Counted from the first letter of the stretch, positions 1 through 7,386 are shown. The stretch: DNA of 28,022 nt from CAYSBK01 sp964429265 (GCA_964429265.1 CAYSBK010000016.1:1-28022); one strand, 5' to 3'. Numbers and translations are program-made. The notes: a model not told the origin generated them from the sequence alone.

Positions 1-435
1 AAAGGTACCGGCAGGGCACGCGTCGGAAATGTCAGGACCGGCAAGCGTGTCGGCGGCGGGGTGACCTTTGCCAAGGTGCCGCGCGATTTCCGCCAGCGGA
101 TGCCCAAAAAGCAGCGTCGTCTGGCCAGGGACTCGGCGGTGCTGGCGAAACTGCTCAGCGACAACGTTACGGTGGTGGACAGGCTCGAGTTTGCCCAGCC
201 GCGCACGAAGGAGTTTGCCAGAGTACTGGGGAACCTGAAGATAAATCGCAGTTGCCTGGTGGCGGTTGGCCAGCCGGACGTCAACATCTATAAATCCGCC
301 AGGAACATACCGGGGGTAACCGTCCGGCCGGTGGCCGAACTGAATGCGGGAGAAATCTGCAGCCATTACAAGATGTTGCTGACGAAAGAGGCTTTGCTGT
401 GGCTTATGAACAAAGGTGATGCAGGCGAGAATTAG
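1..435 (+). CDS. rplD: 50S ribosomal protein L4 (uL4), 5' end outside window
   Basis: L4 binds 23S rRNA domain I, and its extended loop lines the nascent-peptide exit tunnel. The reading frame is open from base 1, with no start codon inside the window; the first in-window residues (KGTGRAR, then a glycine-rich stretch ending GGGV) match the conserved basic loop of L4, so the gene is truncated by the window edge rather than broken. The C-terminal globular part follows, with NLKINRSCLV and the usual late motif around NIPGVTVRPVAELN, and the stop is TAG at 433-435. It is followed after 5 bases by rplW, the normal S10-cluster order. In gammaproteobacteria L4 also represses its own operon; nothing here shows whether that applies. 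Confidence 0.95.
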   Translation, partial: KGTGRARVGNVRTGKRVGGGVTFAKVPRDFRQRMPKKQRRLARDSAVLAKLLSDNVTVVDRLEFAQPRTKEFARVLGNLKINRSCLVAVGQPDVNIYKSARNIPGVTVRPVAELNAGEICSHYKMLLTKEALLWLMNKGDAGEN

Positions 436-440
436 GGCAG

Positions 441-722
441 ATGCTGAACGAAGCACAGGTTATAGTTAGGCCTTTGATTACCGAGCAGGGAATGCACCTG
501 GCCAGTACGAAGGGGGCGTATTGCTTCGAAGTTAATAAGCTGGCCAACAAGGTGCAGATAAGGCAAGCCGTGGAAAAGATGTACGGCGTGAAGGTTCGCA
601 AGGTGCACACGTCCAACCGCAAGGGCAAGTATCGCCGCCGCGGCAGGACTTTTGGCCGCACCTCGAGCTGGAAAAAGGCAGTGGTTTATCTGAAGCCTGA
701 GTACCATATAGATTTGTTCTGA
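441..722 (+). CDS. rplW: 50S ribosomal protein L23 (uL23)
   Basis: L23 sits at the exit of the peptide tunnel and is the docking site for trigger factor and SRP. The 93-residue product has the family's typical length and layout: an N-terminal IVRPLITEQ segment, EVNKLANKVQIRQAVEKMYGVKV in the central fold (conserved helix and strand), then a basic loop rich in Lys and Arg before the last strand. The ATG at 441 lies only 5 bases after the rplD stop, which suggests translational coupling. No anomaly was seen; identification rests on sequence pattern plus gene order. Confidence 0.95.
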   Translation: MLNEAQVIVRPLITEQGMHLASTKGAYCFEVNKLANKVQIRQAVEKMYGVKVRKVHTSNRKGKYRRRGRTFGRTSSWKKAVVYLKPEYHIDLF

Positions 723-751
723 CGATTTTTCATTAGCACGAGGCACGAATT

Positions 752-1603
752 ATGGGTGTTCGCGTTTACAAGCCGACCAGTGCCGGACGACGTCACGGGT
801 CAGTGAACGATTACGCTGAGCTGACTCGCAGCAGGCCTGAGAAGTCACTGTGCAAACGGATAGGCAAGTCCAGCGGGCGCAACCATCACGGTGTGATTAC
901 GGCCAGACACAGGGGCGGCGGTGCGCGAAGGATTTACCGGCTCATCGATTTCAAGCGAAACAAGGACGACATACCGGCGAAGGTAGCGTCGATCGAGTAC
1001 GACCCGAATCGCAATTGTTTTATCTCATTATTACACTACGCCGACGGCGAGAAGAGATACATCCTGGCGCCGCTCGGCATCAAGGTCGGCGACACGGTTC
1101 AGAGTGGTCGGGCCTGCGAGCCGAAACCCGGCAATTCGATGCCGATGGAGTCGATACCCGCCGGTCTGGAGATTCACAACATAGAGATGACCGCCGGCCA
1201 GGGAGGCAAGCTCGTTCGTGGTGCGGGCACGGCGGCGAAGATCGTCGCCAAGGAGGGCAACTGGGTTACCGTGATGCTGCCCAGCGGGGAAATGCGCACA
1301 CTGCGGAAGGAATGCAGGGCGACCGTCGGCAGGCTCAGCAACCCGGACCACCAGAACATCAAGATCGGCAAGGCCGGGCGAAAACGCCATATGGGCCGCA
1401 GGCCGCACGTCAGGGGCAAGGCCATGAACCCCGTGGCGCACCCGATGGGCGGCGGCGAAGGAAGGGCCAACGGTGGAAGACACCCTTGTTCACCTACCGG
1501 AGTGCTCGCAAAAGGTGGTAAGACCAGAAACCCGCGCAAGGTCAGCAACAAGCGGATTATCCGCAGAAGAAAGACCAAGAAGCGAGGGAAGGGGTCGGCA
1601 TAG
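752..1603 (+). CDS. rplB: 50S ribosomal protein L2 (uL2)
   Basis: L2 is a primary 23S rRNA-binding protein needed for subunit association and peptidyl transferase assembly. At 283 residues it is slightly longer than the common 270-280. The N-terminus (KPTSAGRRHGSVNDYAEL) and the RNA-binding OB-fold region are recognisable, and the late RPHVRGKAMNPVAHPMGGGEGR region carries the invariant histidine close to the peptidyl transferase centre. The C-terminus is the usual Lys/Arg-rich tail ending RRRKTKKRGKGSA. The ATG start is preceded by a GAGG-like ribosome binding site. It lies between rplW and rpsS as expected for the S10 cluster. Confidence 0.97.
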   Translation: MGVRVYKPTSAGRRHGSVNDYAELTRSRPEKSLCKRIGKSSGRNHHGVITARHRGGGARRIYRLIDFKRNKDDIPAKVASIEYDPNRNCFISLLHYADGEKRYILAPLGIKVGDTVQSGRACEPKPGNSMPMESIPAGLEIHNIEMTAGQGGKLVRGAGTAAKIVAKEGNWVTVMLPSGEMRTLRKECRATVGRLSNPDHQNIKIGKAGRKRHMGRRPHVRGKAMNPVAHPMGGGEGRANGGRHPCSPTGVLAKGGKTRNPRKVSNKRIIRRRKTKKRGKGSA

Positions 1604-1657
1604 TGGTGCGATGGATCATTTTGGAAATCAATCTGTGATTGCGTTTGAGGAATCTTG

Positions 1658-1927
1658 ATGGGAAGGTCTCTTAAGAAAGGCCCGTATGTTGATCAGAAGC
1701 TGTTCGCGAAGGTGAACAAGCAGATGCAGTCTGGTTCTCACGAGCCGATAAAGACCTGGTCGAGAAGGTGTACGATACCGCCGGAGTTCGTGGGCTTTAC
1801 GTTTCTGGTGCACAACGGCAAGATTTTTCACAAGGTTTTTGTGACCGACGACATGGTAGGTCATAAGCTGGGTGAGTTTTCACCGACGCGAACGTTCAAG
1901 GGGCATTCGAGCAAGAAAATAAAGTAA
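1658..1927 (+). CDS. rpsS: 30S ribosomal protein S19 (uS19)
   Basis: S19 lies in the head of the small subunit and pairs with S13 near the A-site. The start is placed at ATG 1658 rather than the in-frame TTG at 1655 because the family begins MGRSLKKGP, and GAGG at about 1647-1650 is well spaced for the ATG. The product is then 89 residues. Conserved features include KKGPYVD, the TWSRRCTIPPEFVGFTF stretch and the end motif GEFSPTRTFKGHS. It is followed by a 65-base gap before rplV, one of the longest inside the cluster. Confidence 0.95.
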   Translation: MGRSLKKGPYVDQKLFAKVNKQMQSGSHEPIKTWSRRCTIPPEFVGFTFLVHNGKIFHKVFVTDDMVGHKLGEFSPTRTFKGHSSKKIK

Positions 1928-1992
1928 CAGGGTGGCATTTGACTGTTTGACAGGTGCATGTTTGAAAACGTGGACGGACGCGGGAACTACTG
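1928..1992 (+). promoter_or_regulatory. Possible repeat-containing leader upstream of rplV
   Basis: The short gap between rpsS and rplV contains TTTGAC at 1938-1943, TTTGAC again at 1946-1951 and TTTGAA at 1961-1966. The first two copies are spaced 8 bases start to start. Two of them look like -35 hexamers (TTGACT, TTGACA), but no convincing -10 lies 16-18 bases downstream. Because the next gene encodes an HTH-fused L22, an operator is conceivable; this is inference only. Confidence 0.2.
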
Positions 1993-2541
1993 ATGCTAAG
2001 TTCGACCAAACTAAGACAACTTTGCCGGCAACGACAGATAAGCGTGCGGGAACTGGCCGAGCAACTCGCCCGCGGCGGGTTGAGTGTTGAGCAGGCGGCT
2101 ACTGCGATAAGGAATTGGCAGAGAGGTCTTATGAAACCGCTGCCCCGCAGGGTTGATATTGAACGATTAGCAGCGGCACTGGGTGTCGAGAAGAACGACC
2201 TGGTCGGCTGGCGCAGCGCTTACCGCTTTGCGCCTATGTCGGCCAGAAAAGCGAGGCTGGTCACGAGGTTGATTGCAGGACGTGGCGTGCAGGACGCGAT
2301 GGATATACTGAAGTTTACGAACAAGCGTGCGGCCACGATGGTCAACAAGGTTCTCAAGGCTGCAGTCGCCGACGCGGATGAGCAGCAGGCCGACGTGGAC
2401 AATTTGTACGTCAGCGAGGCAAGGGTGGACGACGCCGGAGTGCGTATCGGAACCAAGAGATGGATTCCCAAGGACCGGGGCCGGGCTCATCCAATCCGCA
2501 AGAAGGCCTGTCATATATACGTGACGGTGGCAGAAGCGTGA
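1993..2541 (+). CDS. rplV: 50S ribosomal protein L22 (uL22) with N-terminal XRE-like helix-turn-helix extension
   Basis: L22 lines the peptide exit tunnel with its long beta-hairpin. The C-terminal part, about residues 75-182, is an ordinary L22: APMSARKARLV at the N-terminal helix, NKRAATMVNKVLKAAVADA, and the tip and end region RGRAHPIRKKACHIYVTV. Residues about 6-72 are extra. They read as a Cro/C1-type HTH fold, with LRQLCRQRQISVRELAEQL (helices 1-2), a probable recognition helix ending IRNWQRG, and IERLAAALGVEKNDLVGW matching the usual ALGV-LLG end of XRE domains. L22 is usually about 110-115 residues; this one is 182. The frame is continuous from ATG 1993, and GGGA at 1982-1985 can serve as ribosome binding site. 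An internal ATG at 2236 (MSARKAR) lacks an obvious binding site. The L22 identity is certain; a DNA- or RNA-binding role of the extension is inferred. Confidence 0.93.
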   Translation: MLSSTKLRQLCRQRQISVRELAEQLARGGLSVEQAATAIRNWQRGLMKPLPRRVDIERLAAALGVEKNDLVGWRSAYRFAPMSARKARLVTRLIAGRGVQDAMDILKFTNKRAATMVNKVLKAAVADADEQQADVDNLYVSEARVDDAGVRIGTKRWIPKDRGRAHPIRKKACHIYVTVAEA

Positions 2542-2579
2542 GGTTTTGCTGTGAGAAATAACGCTGAGATAGAGAGATA

Positions 2580-3350
2580 ATGGGTCAGAAAACATCACCA
2601 ATAGGTTTCAGGACGGGCATAAGGCTTGGATGGCAGAGCACCTGGTTTGCGCCCAAGGCGGATTACGGTGATTTTCTGGTTGAGGACCAGAAGATCAGGC
2701 AGCACATCGACAGGAAGTACAACCGCCAGATGCCCCGCGGTGCGGTGGCGAAGGTTGAGATCGTGCGGACGCGCACAGAAGTGAAGGTTACGCTTCACAG
2801 CGGCCGCCCTGGTATAGTCATTGGCCCGCGCGGAGGCGAAGTTGACAAGCTTCGGGACGAGCTTGAGCAGATGACCGGCCGGCAGGTTACGGTCAACGTG
2901 GTCGAGATCAAGGACCCTGAGCTTAGCGCCTCCCTGGTGGCTGAGTCGATCGCGGAGCAGTTGGTCAAGCGGGCGTCGTTTCGACGGACTATGAAGCAAC
3001 ACTGTGAGTCGGCGATGAACGCGGGAGCCAAGGGGGTCAAGATTATGTGCTCGGGACGTTTGGGCGGCGCGGAGATGGCCCGCAAGGAGACCCAGAAGAT
3101 GGGCAGCATCCCGCTGCAGACGCTTGATGCCAACGTGGATTATGCGGTGGCGACCGCGCGAACGACGTACGGCACCATCGGCATAAAGGTATGGATTTAC
3201 AAGGGTAATTTTGGAGAGGAAATCGAATCAAGGCAGAGCCGGAGGCGTCGTTTCCGGCCTGCGGCAGGTGGCAGAAAGCGGCCGGCTGCCCCGTCCGGGC
3301 AACCCGCCGCCGAGGGTGACAAGATCGAGGTCGGCAGCGATCAGGGCTGA
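2580..3350 (+). CDS. rpsC: 30S ribosomal protein S3 (uS3)
   Basis: S3 forms part of the mRNA entry tunnel and helicase activity of the small subunit. The sequence starts MGQKTSPIGFR, contains the KH-type type II domain with GRPGIVIGPRGGEVDKL (GxxG loop around residues 78-90), and continues with the C-terminal domain holding GRLGGAEMARKE and TTYGTIGIKVWIYKG. At 256 residues it is longer than the common 210-235. The surplus is a low-complexity basic tail after about residue 215, rich in Arg, Pro, Ala and Gly and ending in a few acidic residues. Position between rplV and rplP is canonical. Confidence 0.96.
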   Translation: MGQKTSPIGFRTGIRLGWQSTWFAPKADYGDFLVEDQKIRQHIDRKYNRQMPRGAVAKVEIVRTRTEVKVTLHSGRPGIVIGPRGGEVDKLRDELEQMTGRQVTVNVVEIKDPELSASLVAESIAEQLVKRASFRRTMKQHCESAMNAGAKGVKIMCSGRLGGAEMARKETQKMGSIPLQTLDANVDYAVATARTTYGTIGIKVWIYKGNFGEEIESRQSRRRRFRPAAGGRKRPAAPSGQPAAEGDKIEVGSDQG

Positions 3351-3394
3351 GACGCGCCGGATCGCTTGCGTGAAATGCGATGAGGACCTGAAAA

Positions 3395-3814
3395 ATGGCG
3401 ATGATGCCGAAAAGAGTCAAGTACCGCAAGAGCCAGCGAGGCAGGATGAAGGGCAACGCCTGCCGCAGTAATTTCGTTGCGTTCGGGGAGTACGGGCTGC
3501 AGTCTTTGGAAAGCAGTTGGATAACCGCCCGCAGCATTGAAGCGGGCCGGGTTTCGGCGACTCACTTTCTGCATCGGGAAGGCAAGGTTTACATGAGGAT
3601 ATTTCCACACAAGCCGGTCAGCAGCAAGCCCCTGGAGACGCGAATGGGCAAGGGCAAGGGTGAGCCCGAGTTCTGGGTGGCGAGAGTCAGGCCGGGCACC
3701 GTTATGTTTGAGATCGGCGGCGTCAGCGAGGAGGTGGCAAAGGAGGCGCTGGCAAGGGTGGCGCACAAGATGCCGGTCAGGTGTCGGTTTGTCAAGCGAA
3801 GGCATTCATTGTAG
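3395..3814 (+). CDS. rplP: 50S ribosomal protein L16 (uL16)
   Basis: L16 binds near the A-site tRNA elbow and is essential for late 50S assembly. The product is 139 residues, as usual, with MPKRVKYRKSQRGRMKG at the N-terminus, the ITARSIEAGR segment, and KPLETRMGKGKGEPEFWVARV, which carries the conserved arginine hydroxylated in some bacteria. The first of three near-adjacent ATGs (3395) is taken because GAGG at about 3384 is well spaced; starts at 3401 or 3404 would remove only two or three residues. Confidence 0.95.
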   Translation: MAMMPKRVKYRKSQRGRMKGNACRSNFVAFGEYGLQSLESSWITARSIEAGRVSATHFLHREGKVYMRIFPHKPVSSKPLETRMGKGKGEPEFWVARVRPGTVMFEIGGVSEEVAKEALARVAHKMPVRCRFVKRRHSL

Positions 3815-3879
3815 TGGTTTGGCCCGTGTGGAAGGTCTGTGATTGCCGGTGAGAAGGTTGTAAGCAGGAAAAAGGGGTT

Positions 3880-4080
3880 ATGCAGGTTCAGCAATATCGA
3901 CAGATGAGTCAGGACGAGCTTGAGTCCCGCCTTGAGCAGTTGCAGCGGCAACTGTTTGATATGCGTGCGCAGGCGGTCACGGAAAACCTGCACAACTCTA
4001 AGGCAGCCCGCAATATCAGGCGTGACATTGCGAGGATAAAGACGGTGATGCGGGAGAAGGACCTCGGTTTGGAACGTTAG
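3880..4080 (+). CDS. rpmC: 50S ribosomal protein L29 (uL29)
   Basis: L29 is a small helical protein beside the tunnel exit, next to L23. The 66-residue product is two helices, with MSQDELESRLEQLQRQLFDMRAQ in the first region and NIRRDIARIKTVMREK in the second, matching the family (E-L...L-RF-A, then R--IAR--T). An AGGGG ribosome binding site lies just before ATG 3880. The following gene, rpsQ, begins one base after its stop, so the two are almost certainly translated together. The 65 bases before it contain no gene. Confidence 0.93.
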   Translation: MQVQQYRQMSQDELESRLEQLQRQLFDMRAQAVTENLHNSKAARNIRRDIARIKTVMREKDLGLER

Positions 4081-4081
4081 T

Positions 4082-4342
4082 ATGGACAAAAATAAAACAA
4101 AAACCCTGGTCGCGGTGGTTGTCAGCCGCAGCGGCGACAAGAGCATCAAGGTGGCGATTGAACGCAAGATCAGGCACCCCAAGTACGGCAAGTACGTCAG
4201 GCGCCGTACGAAGCTTGGCGTCCATGACGAGCGCAACCAGGCCCGGGTTGGCGACAAGGTTGAGATCACCATGTGCCGGCCCTACAGCAAAACCAAGAGC
4301 TGGCGCCTGGTGCGCGTGGTGGAACAGGCCCTGCAGGTATAG
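4082..4342 (+). CDS. rpsQ: 30S ribosomal protein S17 (uS17)
   Basis: S17 is a primary 16S rRNA-binding protein of the small-subunit body with an OB fold. The 86-residue product shows the family pattern: TLVAVVVSRSGDKSIKVAIE, then RHPKYGKYVRRRTKLGVHDE (the conserved H-P-YGK-ionized loop), NQARVGDKVEITMCRP (usually GD-V-I-E-RP) and a final SKTKSWRLV-type strand. The start ATG is separated from the rpmC stop by a single T. The CRP in place of the usual TRP is a small, probably neutral difference. Confidence 0.95.
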   Translation: MDKNKTKTLVAVVVSRSGDKSIKVAIERKIRHPKYGKYVRRRTKLGVHDERNQARVGDKVEITMCRPYSKTKSWRLVRVVEQALQV

Positions 4343-4392
4343 GGCGTTTGTACCGGAGCCGTCGGGTTGTAATTGGAACGAGAGAGACGAAG

Positions 4393-4779
4393 GTGATACA
4401 GCAGGAAACAATGCTGGATATAGCCGACAACTCAGGTGTGAAGTCGGCGCTTTGCATCAAGGTACTGGGCCGCAGCGGTACGCGCAAAGGGCGGACTCGA
4501 CCGACGGCCACGATAGGGGACGTGGTTTGCGTGGCGATCAAAAAGGCTCTGCCGAGTTGTCAGTTGGACGACAAGAAGGTGCACAAGTGTGTTATTATCC
4601 GTACCAAGAGCCCGGTCAAACGCAGCGATGGCAGTTACGTGCGGTTTGACAGTAATGCGGCGGTAATGATCGACAACGATGGAAACCCGATTGGTACCCG
4701 CATATTTGGTGCGGTGGCACGTGAGCTTCGTGAAAAGAACTATATGAAGATTATTTCTCTTGCAAGCGAGGTGGTATAG
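4393..4779 (+). CDS. rplN: 50S ribosomal protein L14 (uL14), GTG start
   Basis: L14 forms part of the intersubunit bridge B8 and the translation-factor binding region. The frame is open upstream to 4273, but the protein family begins M-IQQET-LDVADNSGAK, and a GTG at 4393 gives exactly MIQQETMLDIADNSG, preceded by a purine-rich GAGAGACGAAG ribosome binding site. The upstream part overlaps rpsQ and is not L14-like. The product is 128 residues against a usual 122, the extra ones being a loop around SCQLDDKKVHK and the C-terminus. The signature region with GTRIFGAVARELRE is present. Confidence 0.93.
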   Translation: MIQQETMLDIADNSGVKSALCIKVLGRSGTRKGRTRPTATIGDVVCVAIKKALPSCQLDDKKVHKCVIIRTKSPVKRSDGSYVRFDSNAAVMIDNDGNPIGTRIFGAVARELREKNYMKIISLASEVV

Positions 4780-4802
4780 CGCCGCCCCTGGTGGACAAAG
4801 CT

Positions 4803-5138
4803 ATGGCTCGACACGTGAAAAAAGGCGACATGGTGGAAATCATTGCGGGCGACCACAAGGGCGCCGTGGGCAGGGTTCTCCGCGTGCTGCCTGACAAGAA
4901 CAAGGTGGTCGTTCAGGGCCACAACCTCGCAAAGAAACATGTCAGGCGGTCACGCAAGAATCCGCAGGGCGGACGCATCAACGTGGAGCAGCCCATAGAT
5001 ATCAGCAACGTCTTGCCGGTCGACCCGAAAACCTCGAGGGGCACGCGGGTTAGGTATCGATGTGAACAGGACGGCAGCAAGAAAAGGGTCACCACGGGGG
5101 GCGCGGACATCGGTACGGTCAGAAGGAGCCGACAGTAG
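4803..5138 (+). CDS. rplX: 50S ribosomal protein L24 (uL24)
   Basis: L24 is an assembly-initiator protein that binds the 5' region of 23S rRNA. The KOW motif is clear: VKKGDMVEIIAGDHKGAVGRVLRV, followed by VQGHNLAKKHVR and the GGRINVEQPIDISNV segment. ATG 4803 gives MARHVKKGD, the usual N-terminus; an in-frame GTG at 4791 would add four residues (MDKA) and cannot be excluded. With the chosen start the product is 111 residues, within the normal range of 100-115. It lies 23 bases after rplN. Confidence 0.92.
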   Translation: MARHVKKGDMVEIIAGDHKGAVGRVLRVLPDKNKVVVQGHNLAKKHVRRSRKNPQGGRINVEQPIDISNVLPVDPKTSRGTRVRYRCEQDGSKKRVTTGGADIGTVRRSRQ

Positions 5139-5165
5139 GAGTGTGTTGAGGATGCCGGTGATACT

Positions 5166-5705
5166 ATGGCGCGTTTGAAAGACATATATAAATCGCAAGT
5201 AGTTCCGGAATTAATCAAGGAGTTCGGCTACAAGAATCCTATGGCGGTGCCGAGGATGGACAAGATCGTGGTGTCGATGGGCGTTGGCCGGGCCACTCAG
5301 GACAAGAAGTTCCTCGAGCTTGCCAAGAAAGACCTGATGATGATTACGGGGCAGGCTCCCGCCGTGTGCAAGGCCAAGAAGAGTGTCTCGAATTTCAAGG
5401 TGCGAAAGGGTTATGAAACGGGCCTGAAAGTGACGCTGCGACGCGAGCGAATGTACGAGTTTATGGACAGGTTGATCAACCTGACAATTCCGCGGGTAAG
5501 GGACTTTCGCGGGCTCAATCCGAACAGCTTTGACGGAAGGGGCAATTACTCGATGGGGCTGAGCGAACAGGGTGTTTTCCCGGAAGTGAATCCCGCCCAG
5601 ATAGAGGCCCAGCAGGGTATGAATATAACGTTTGTAACCACGGCGAAGACGGACGAGGAAGCCAGGAAAATGCTGAGCTTGTTCGGAATGCCGTTCAGGA
5701 AGTAG
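5166..5705 (+). CDS. rplE: 50S ribosomal protein L5 (uL5)
   Basis: L5 binds 5S rRNA in the central protuberance and contacts the P-site tRNA. The 179-residue product has the expected length and motifs: AVPRMDKIVVSMGVG, the block TGQAPAVCKAKKSVSNFKVRKG, the RRERMYEFMDRLINLTIPRVRDFRG region, and the C-terminal YSMGLSEQGVFPE followed by MNITFVTTAKTDEEARKML. It starts at ATG 5166 after a 27-base gap from rplX. No anomaly is visible. Confidence 0.96.
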   Translation: MARLKDIYKSQVVPELIKEFGYKNPMAVPRMDKIVVSMGVGRATQDKKFLELAKKDLMMITGQAPAVCKAKKSVSNFKVRKGYETGLKVTLRRERMYEFMDRLINLTIPRVRDFRGLNPNSFDGRGNYSMGLSEQGVFPEVNPAQIEAQQGMNITFVTTAKTDEEARKMLSLFGMPFRK

Positions 5706-5741
5706 CTTCCGGTCAAGTACCGGCGAAACGGGAGCGTGCCG

Positions 5742-5927
5742 ATGTCGACCAAGGCGCTTGAAAACAAGGCCAAGAGAAAGCAGAAGTTTAGAGTCAGGCA
5801 GTATACCCGCTGCGAGCTTTGCGGCAGGTCAAAGGCCGTCTACCGCAAGTTCAAAATATGCCGCATCTGCTTCAGGACCCTGGCGAACGAAGGAAAAATA
5901 CCAGGGGTCAAAAAGGCGTCGTGGTAG
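5742..5927 (+). CDS. rpsN: 30S ribosomal protein S14 type Z (uS14), zinc-binding
   Basis: S14 sits in the small-subunit head and is needed for late assembly. This is the short, zinc-binding form of 61 residues: CELCGRSKAVYRKFKICRIC carries the two CxxC pairs, and the protein ends in the conserved GKIPGVKKASW. ATG 5742 is preferred over the in-frame GTG at 5736 because GGGAG at about 5730-5734 is well spaced, and because the length then matches the family exactly. It sits between rplE and rpsH, where the zinc form is usually found. Confidence 0.95.
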   Translation: MSTKALENKAKRKQKFRVRQYTRCELCGRSKAVYRKFKICRICFRTLANEGKIPGVKKASW

Positions 5928-5989
5928 GTTGGTTGTGGACTGAGAAACAGGATGATGTGTGGTTATTCGATTTTGCGTGGAATAGCAGT

Positions 5990-6388
5990 ATGACTTTGAG
6001 TGATCCCATAGCCGATATGCTCACGAGGATTCGCAATGGGCTGCGCGCCAGGAAACCTCAGGTTACCGTCAAGGCATCGAAAGTTTGCCAGGGCATAGCG
6101 GCGGTTCTCAAGGAAGAGGGCTACATCGAGGACTTCGACCGTATCGACGACGGCAAACAGGGGATTCTGAGGCTTGTTTTGAAGTACGACTCGCAGGGCC
6201 AGGGTGTTATCAGGCAGATAGAGCGGACCAGCAGGCCGGGCCGGCGGATTTACTGTGGCGTCGAGGAGCTGCCCCGCGTTATGGGAGGCTACGGCATTGC
6301 CATTGTTTCGACCAGCCGGGGCGTTATCAGTGACAGGCACTGCCGCAAACTCAAGGTCGGCGGCGAGATACTTTGTACGGTGAGTTGA
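5990..6388 (+). CDS. rpsH: 30S ribosomal protein S8 (uS8)
   Basis: S8 nucleates assembly of the 16S rRNA central domain, and in enterobacteria represses the spc operon. The frame is open back to 5819, overlapping rpsN, but S8 starts M-DPIADMLTRIRNG; ATG 5990 gives MTLSDPIADMLTRIRNG and 132 residues, the usual size. No strong ribosome binding site precedes it. The C-terminal GYGIAIVSTSRGVISD segment (normally G-GI-I-STS-G--TD) identifies it. Its TGA stop overlaps the rplF start by one base (TGATG), implying coupling. Confidence 0.95.
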   Translation: MTLSDPIADMLTRIRNGLRARKPQVTVKASKVCQGIAAVLKEEGYIEDFDRIDDGKQGILRLVLKYDSQGQGVIRQIERTSRPGRRIYCGVEELPRVMGGYGIAIVSTSRGVISDRHCRKLKVGGEILCTVS

Positions 6389-6963
6389 TGAGTCGGATAG
6401 GTAAAAAGCCCATTGCCCTGCCGGACGGGGTAAAAGTCGAGCAGGATGGCCGGAGAATCAAGGTGTCCGGCCCGCTGGGTGCGCTGGAGATGACCTGCGC
6501 CGAGGAGATAAAGGTAACGGTTGCGGATGGACAGGTTGCCCTTACCAACACCCGCCCGGAACTTCGTAGGTGCAGGCAGATGCACGGCACAATGCGCGCG
6601 CTGCTTGCAAATATGGTCCAGGGGGTGACCAAGGGTTTTGAGAAGAAGATGGAGATCTACGGCACGGGCTACAGCGTGGAGCAGAAGGGCCAGAAGCTCG
6701 TGTTTCGGGTCGGTTTTGCAAATGCTGTTGAGATGCCGATACCCGGCGGCGTAAACGTCAGCATCGAGACCCCCGCTACCAGGGGCAACGAGGTGCCGGC
6801 GAAGTTTACGTTGTCCTCGACGGACAAGCATTTGCTGGGGCAGTTTGCGGCGAACATCAGAAGAATAAGGCCGCCCGAGCCGTACCAGGGCAAAGGTATT
6901 CGCTACGCCGACGAGCAGGTGAGGCGCAAGGTCGGGAAGGCTTTTGCGTCCGGCCCGGCGTAG
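6388..6963 (+). CDS. rplF: 50S ribosomal protein L6 (uL6)
   Basis: L6 lies near the sarcin-ricin loop and factor-binding site. The start at ATG 6388 gives MSRIGKKPIALPDGV, the exact family N-terminus; an upstream in-frame TTG at 6373 would add five residues overlapping rpsH. The product is 191 residues against a usual 175-185. Two L6 repeats can be followed, with VQGVTKGFEKKMEIYGTGY in the middle and FAANIRRIRPPEPYQGKGIRY near the end, the latter being the L6 signature. Overlap with rpsH suggests coupled translation. Confidence 0.96.
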   Translation: MSRIGKKPIALPDGVKVEQDGRRIKVSGPLGALEMTCAEEIKVTVADGQVALTNTRPELRRCRQMHGTMRALLANMVQGVTKGFEKKMEIYGTGYSVEQKGQKLVFRVGFANAVEMPIPGGVNVSIETPATRGNEVPAKFTLSSTDKHLLGQFAANIRRIRPPEPYQGKGIRYADEQVRRKVGKAFASGPA

Positions 6964-7020
6964 GCGTGCGGCACATAGTTGCAGGTAAGGTGAGAAGCTG
7001 TAGTATTCGGGACGTGTTTC

Positions 7021-7386
7021 GTGAAGCTTGAACGTAAAAAGAAAGCCGCCTTGAGGCGGAAGTACCACGTGCGGAAGAAGGTTTTCGGCACGCCGGAGAG
7101 ACCGCGGCTGACGGTGTTTCGTTCAAACCGCCATATTTATGCCCAGATTATAGACGATACAGCAGCCGCGACGCTGGCGGCCGCCAGCACAAGGTCAAAG
7201 ACGTTGCGTGCCCAGGTACAAAACGGTGGGAACAAGAAGGCGGCGGAGCTTGTAGGCCAGACTCTGGCCAAGCAGGCCCTTCAGGTCGGCATAAAATGCG
7301 TCTGTTTCGACAGGAACCGTTACAAGTACCACGGCAGGGTCAAGGCGCTGGCTGATGCGGCTCGCAAAGCCGGGTTGGTCTTTTAA
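7021..7386 (+). CDS. rplR: 50S ribosomal protein L18 (uL18), GTG start
   Basis: L18 brings 5S rRNA into the central protuberance together with L5. The product is 121 residues, starts at GTG 7021, and has the typical basic N-terminus (KKAALRRKYHVRKKVFGTPERPRLTV), the FRSNRHIYAQIIDD strand and a VCFDRNRYKYHGRVKALADAAR C-terminal helix, which is the family signature (FDR-G--YHGR--ALA-AAR). A GGGAC ribosome binding site stands upstream. It is followed by rpsE as in the canonical spc order. Confidence 0.95.
   Translation: MKLERKKKAALRRKYHVRKKVFGTPERPRLTVFRSNRHIYAQIIDDTAAATLAAASTRSKTLRAQVQNGGNKKAAELVGQTLAKQALQVGIKCVCFDRNRYKYHGRVKALADAARKAGLVF

Noticed and set aside
5819..5989. N-terminal extension of S8 in the open frame
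   Set aside because: It overlaps rpsN and shows no similarity to S8, whose conserved N-terminus begins at 5990.
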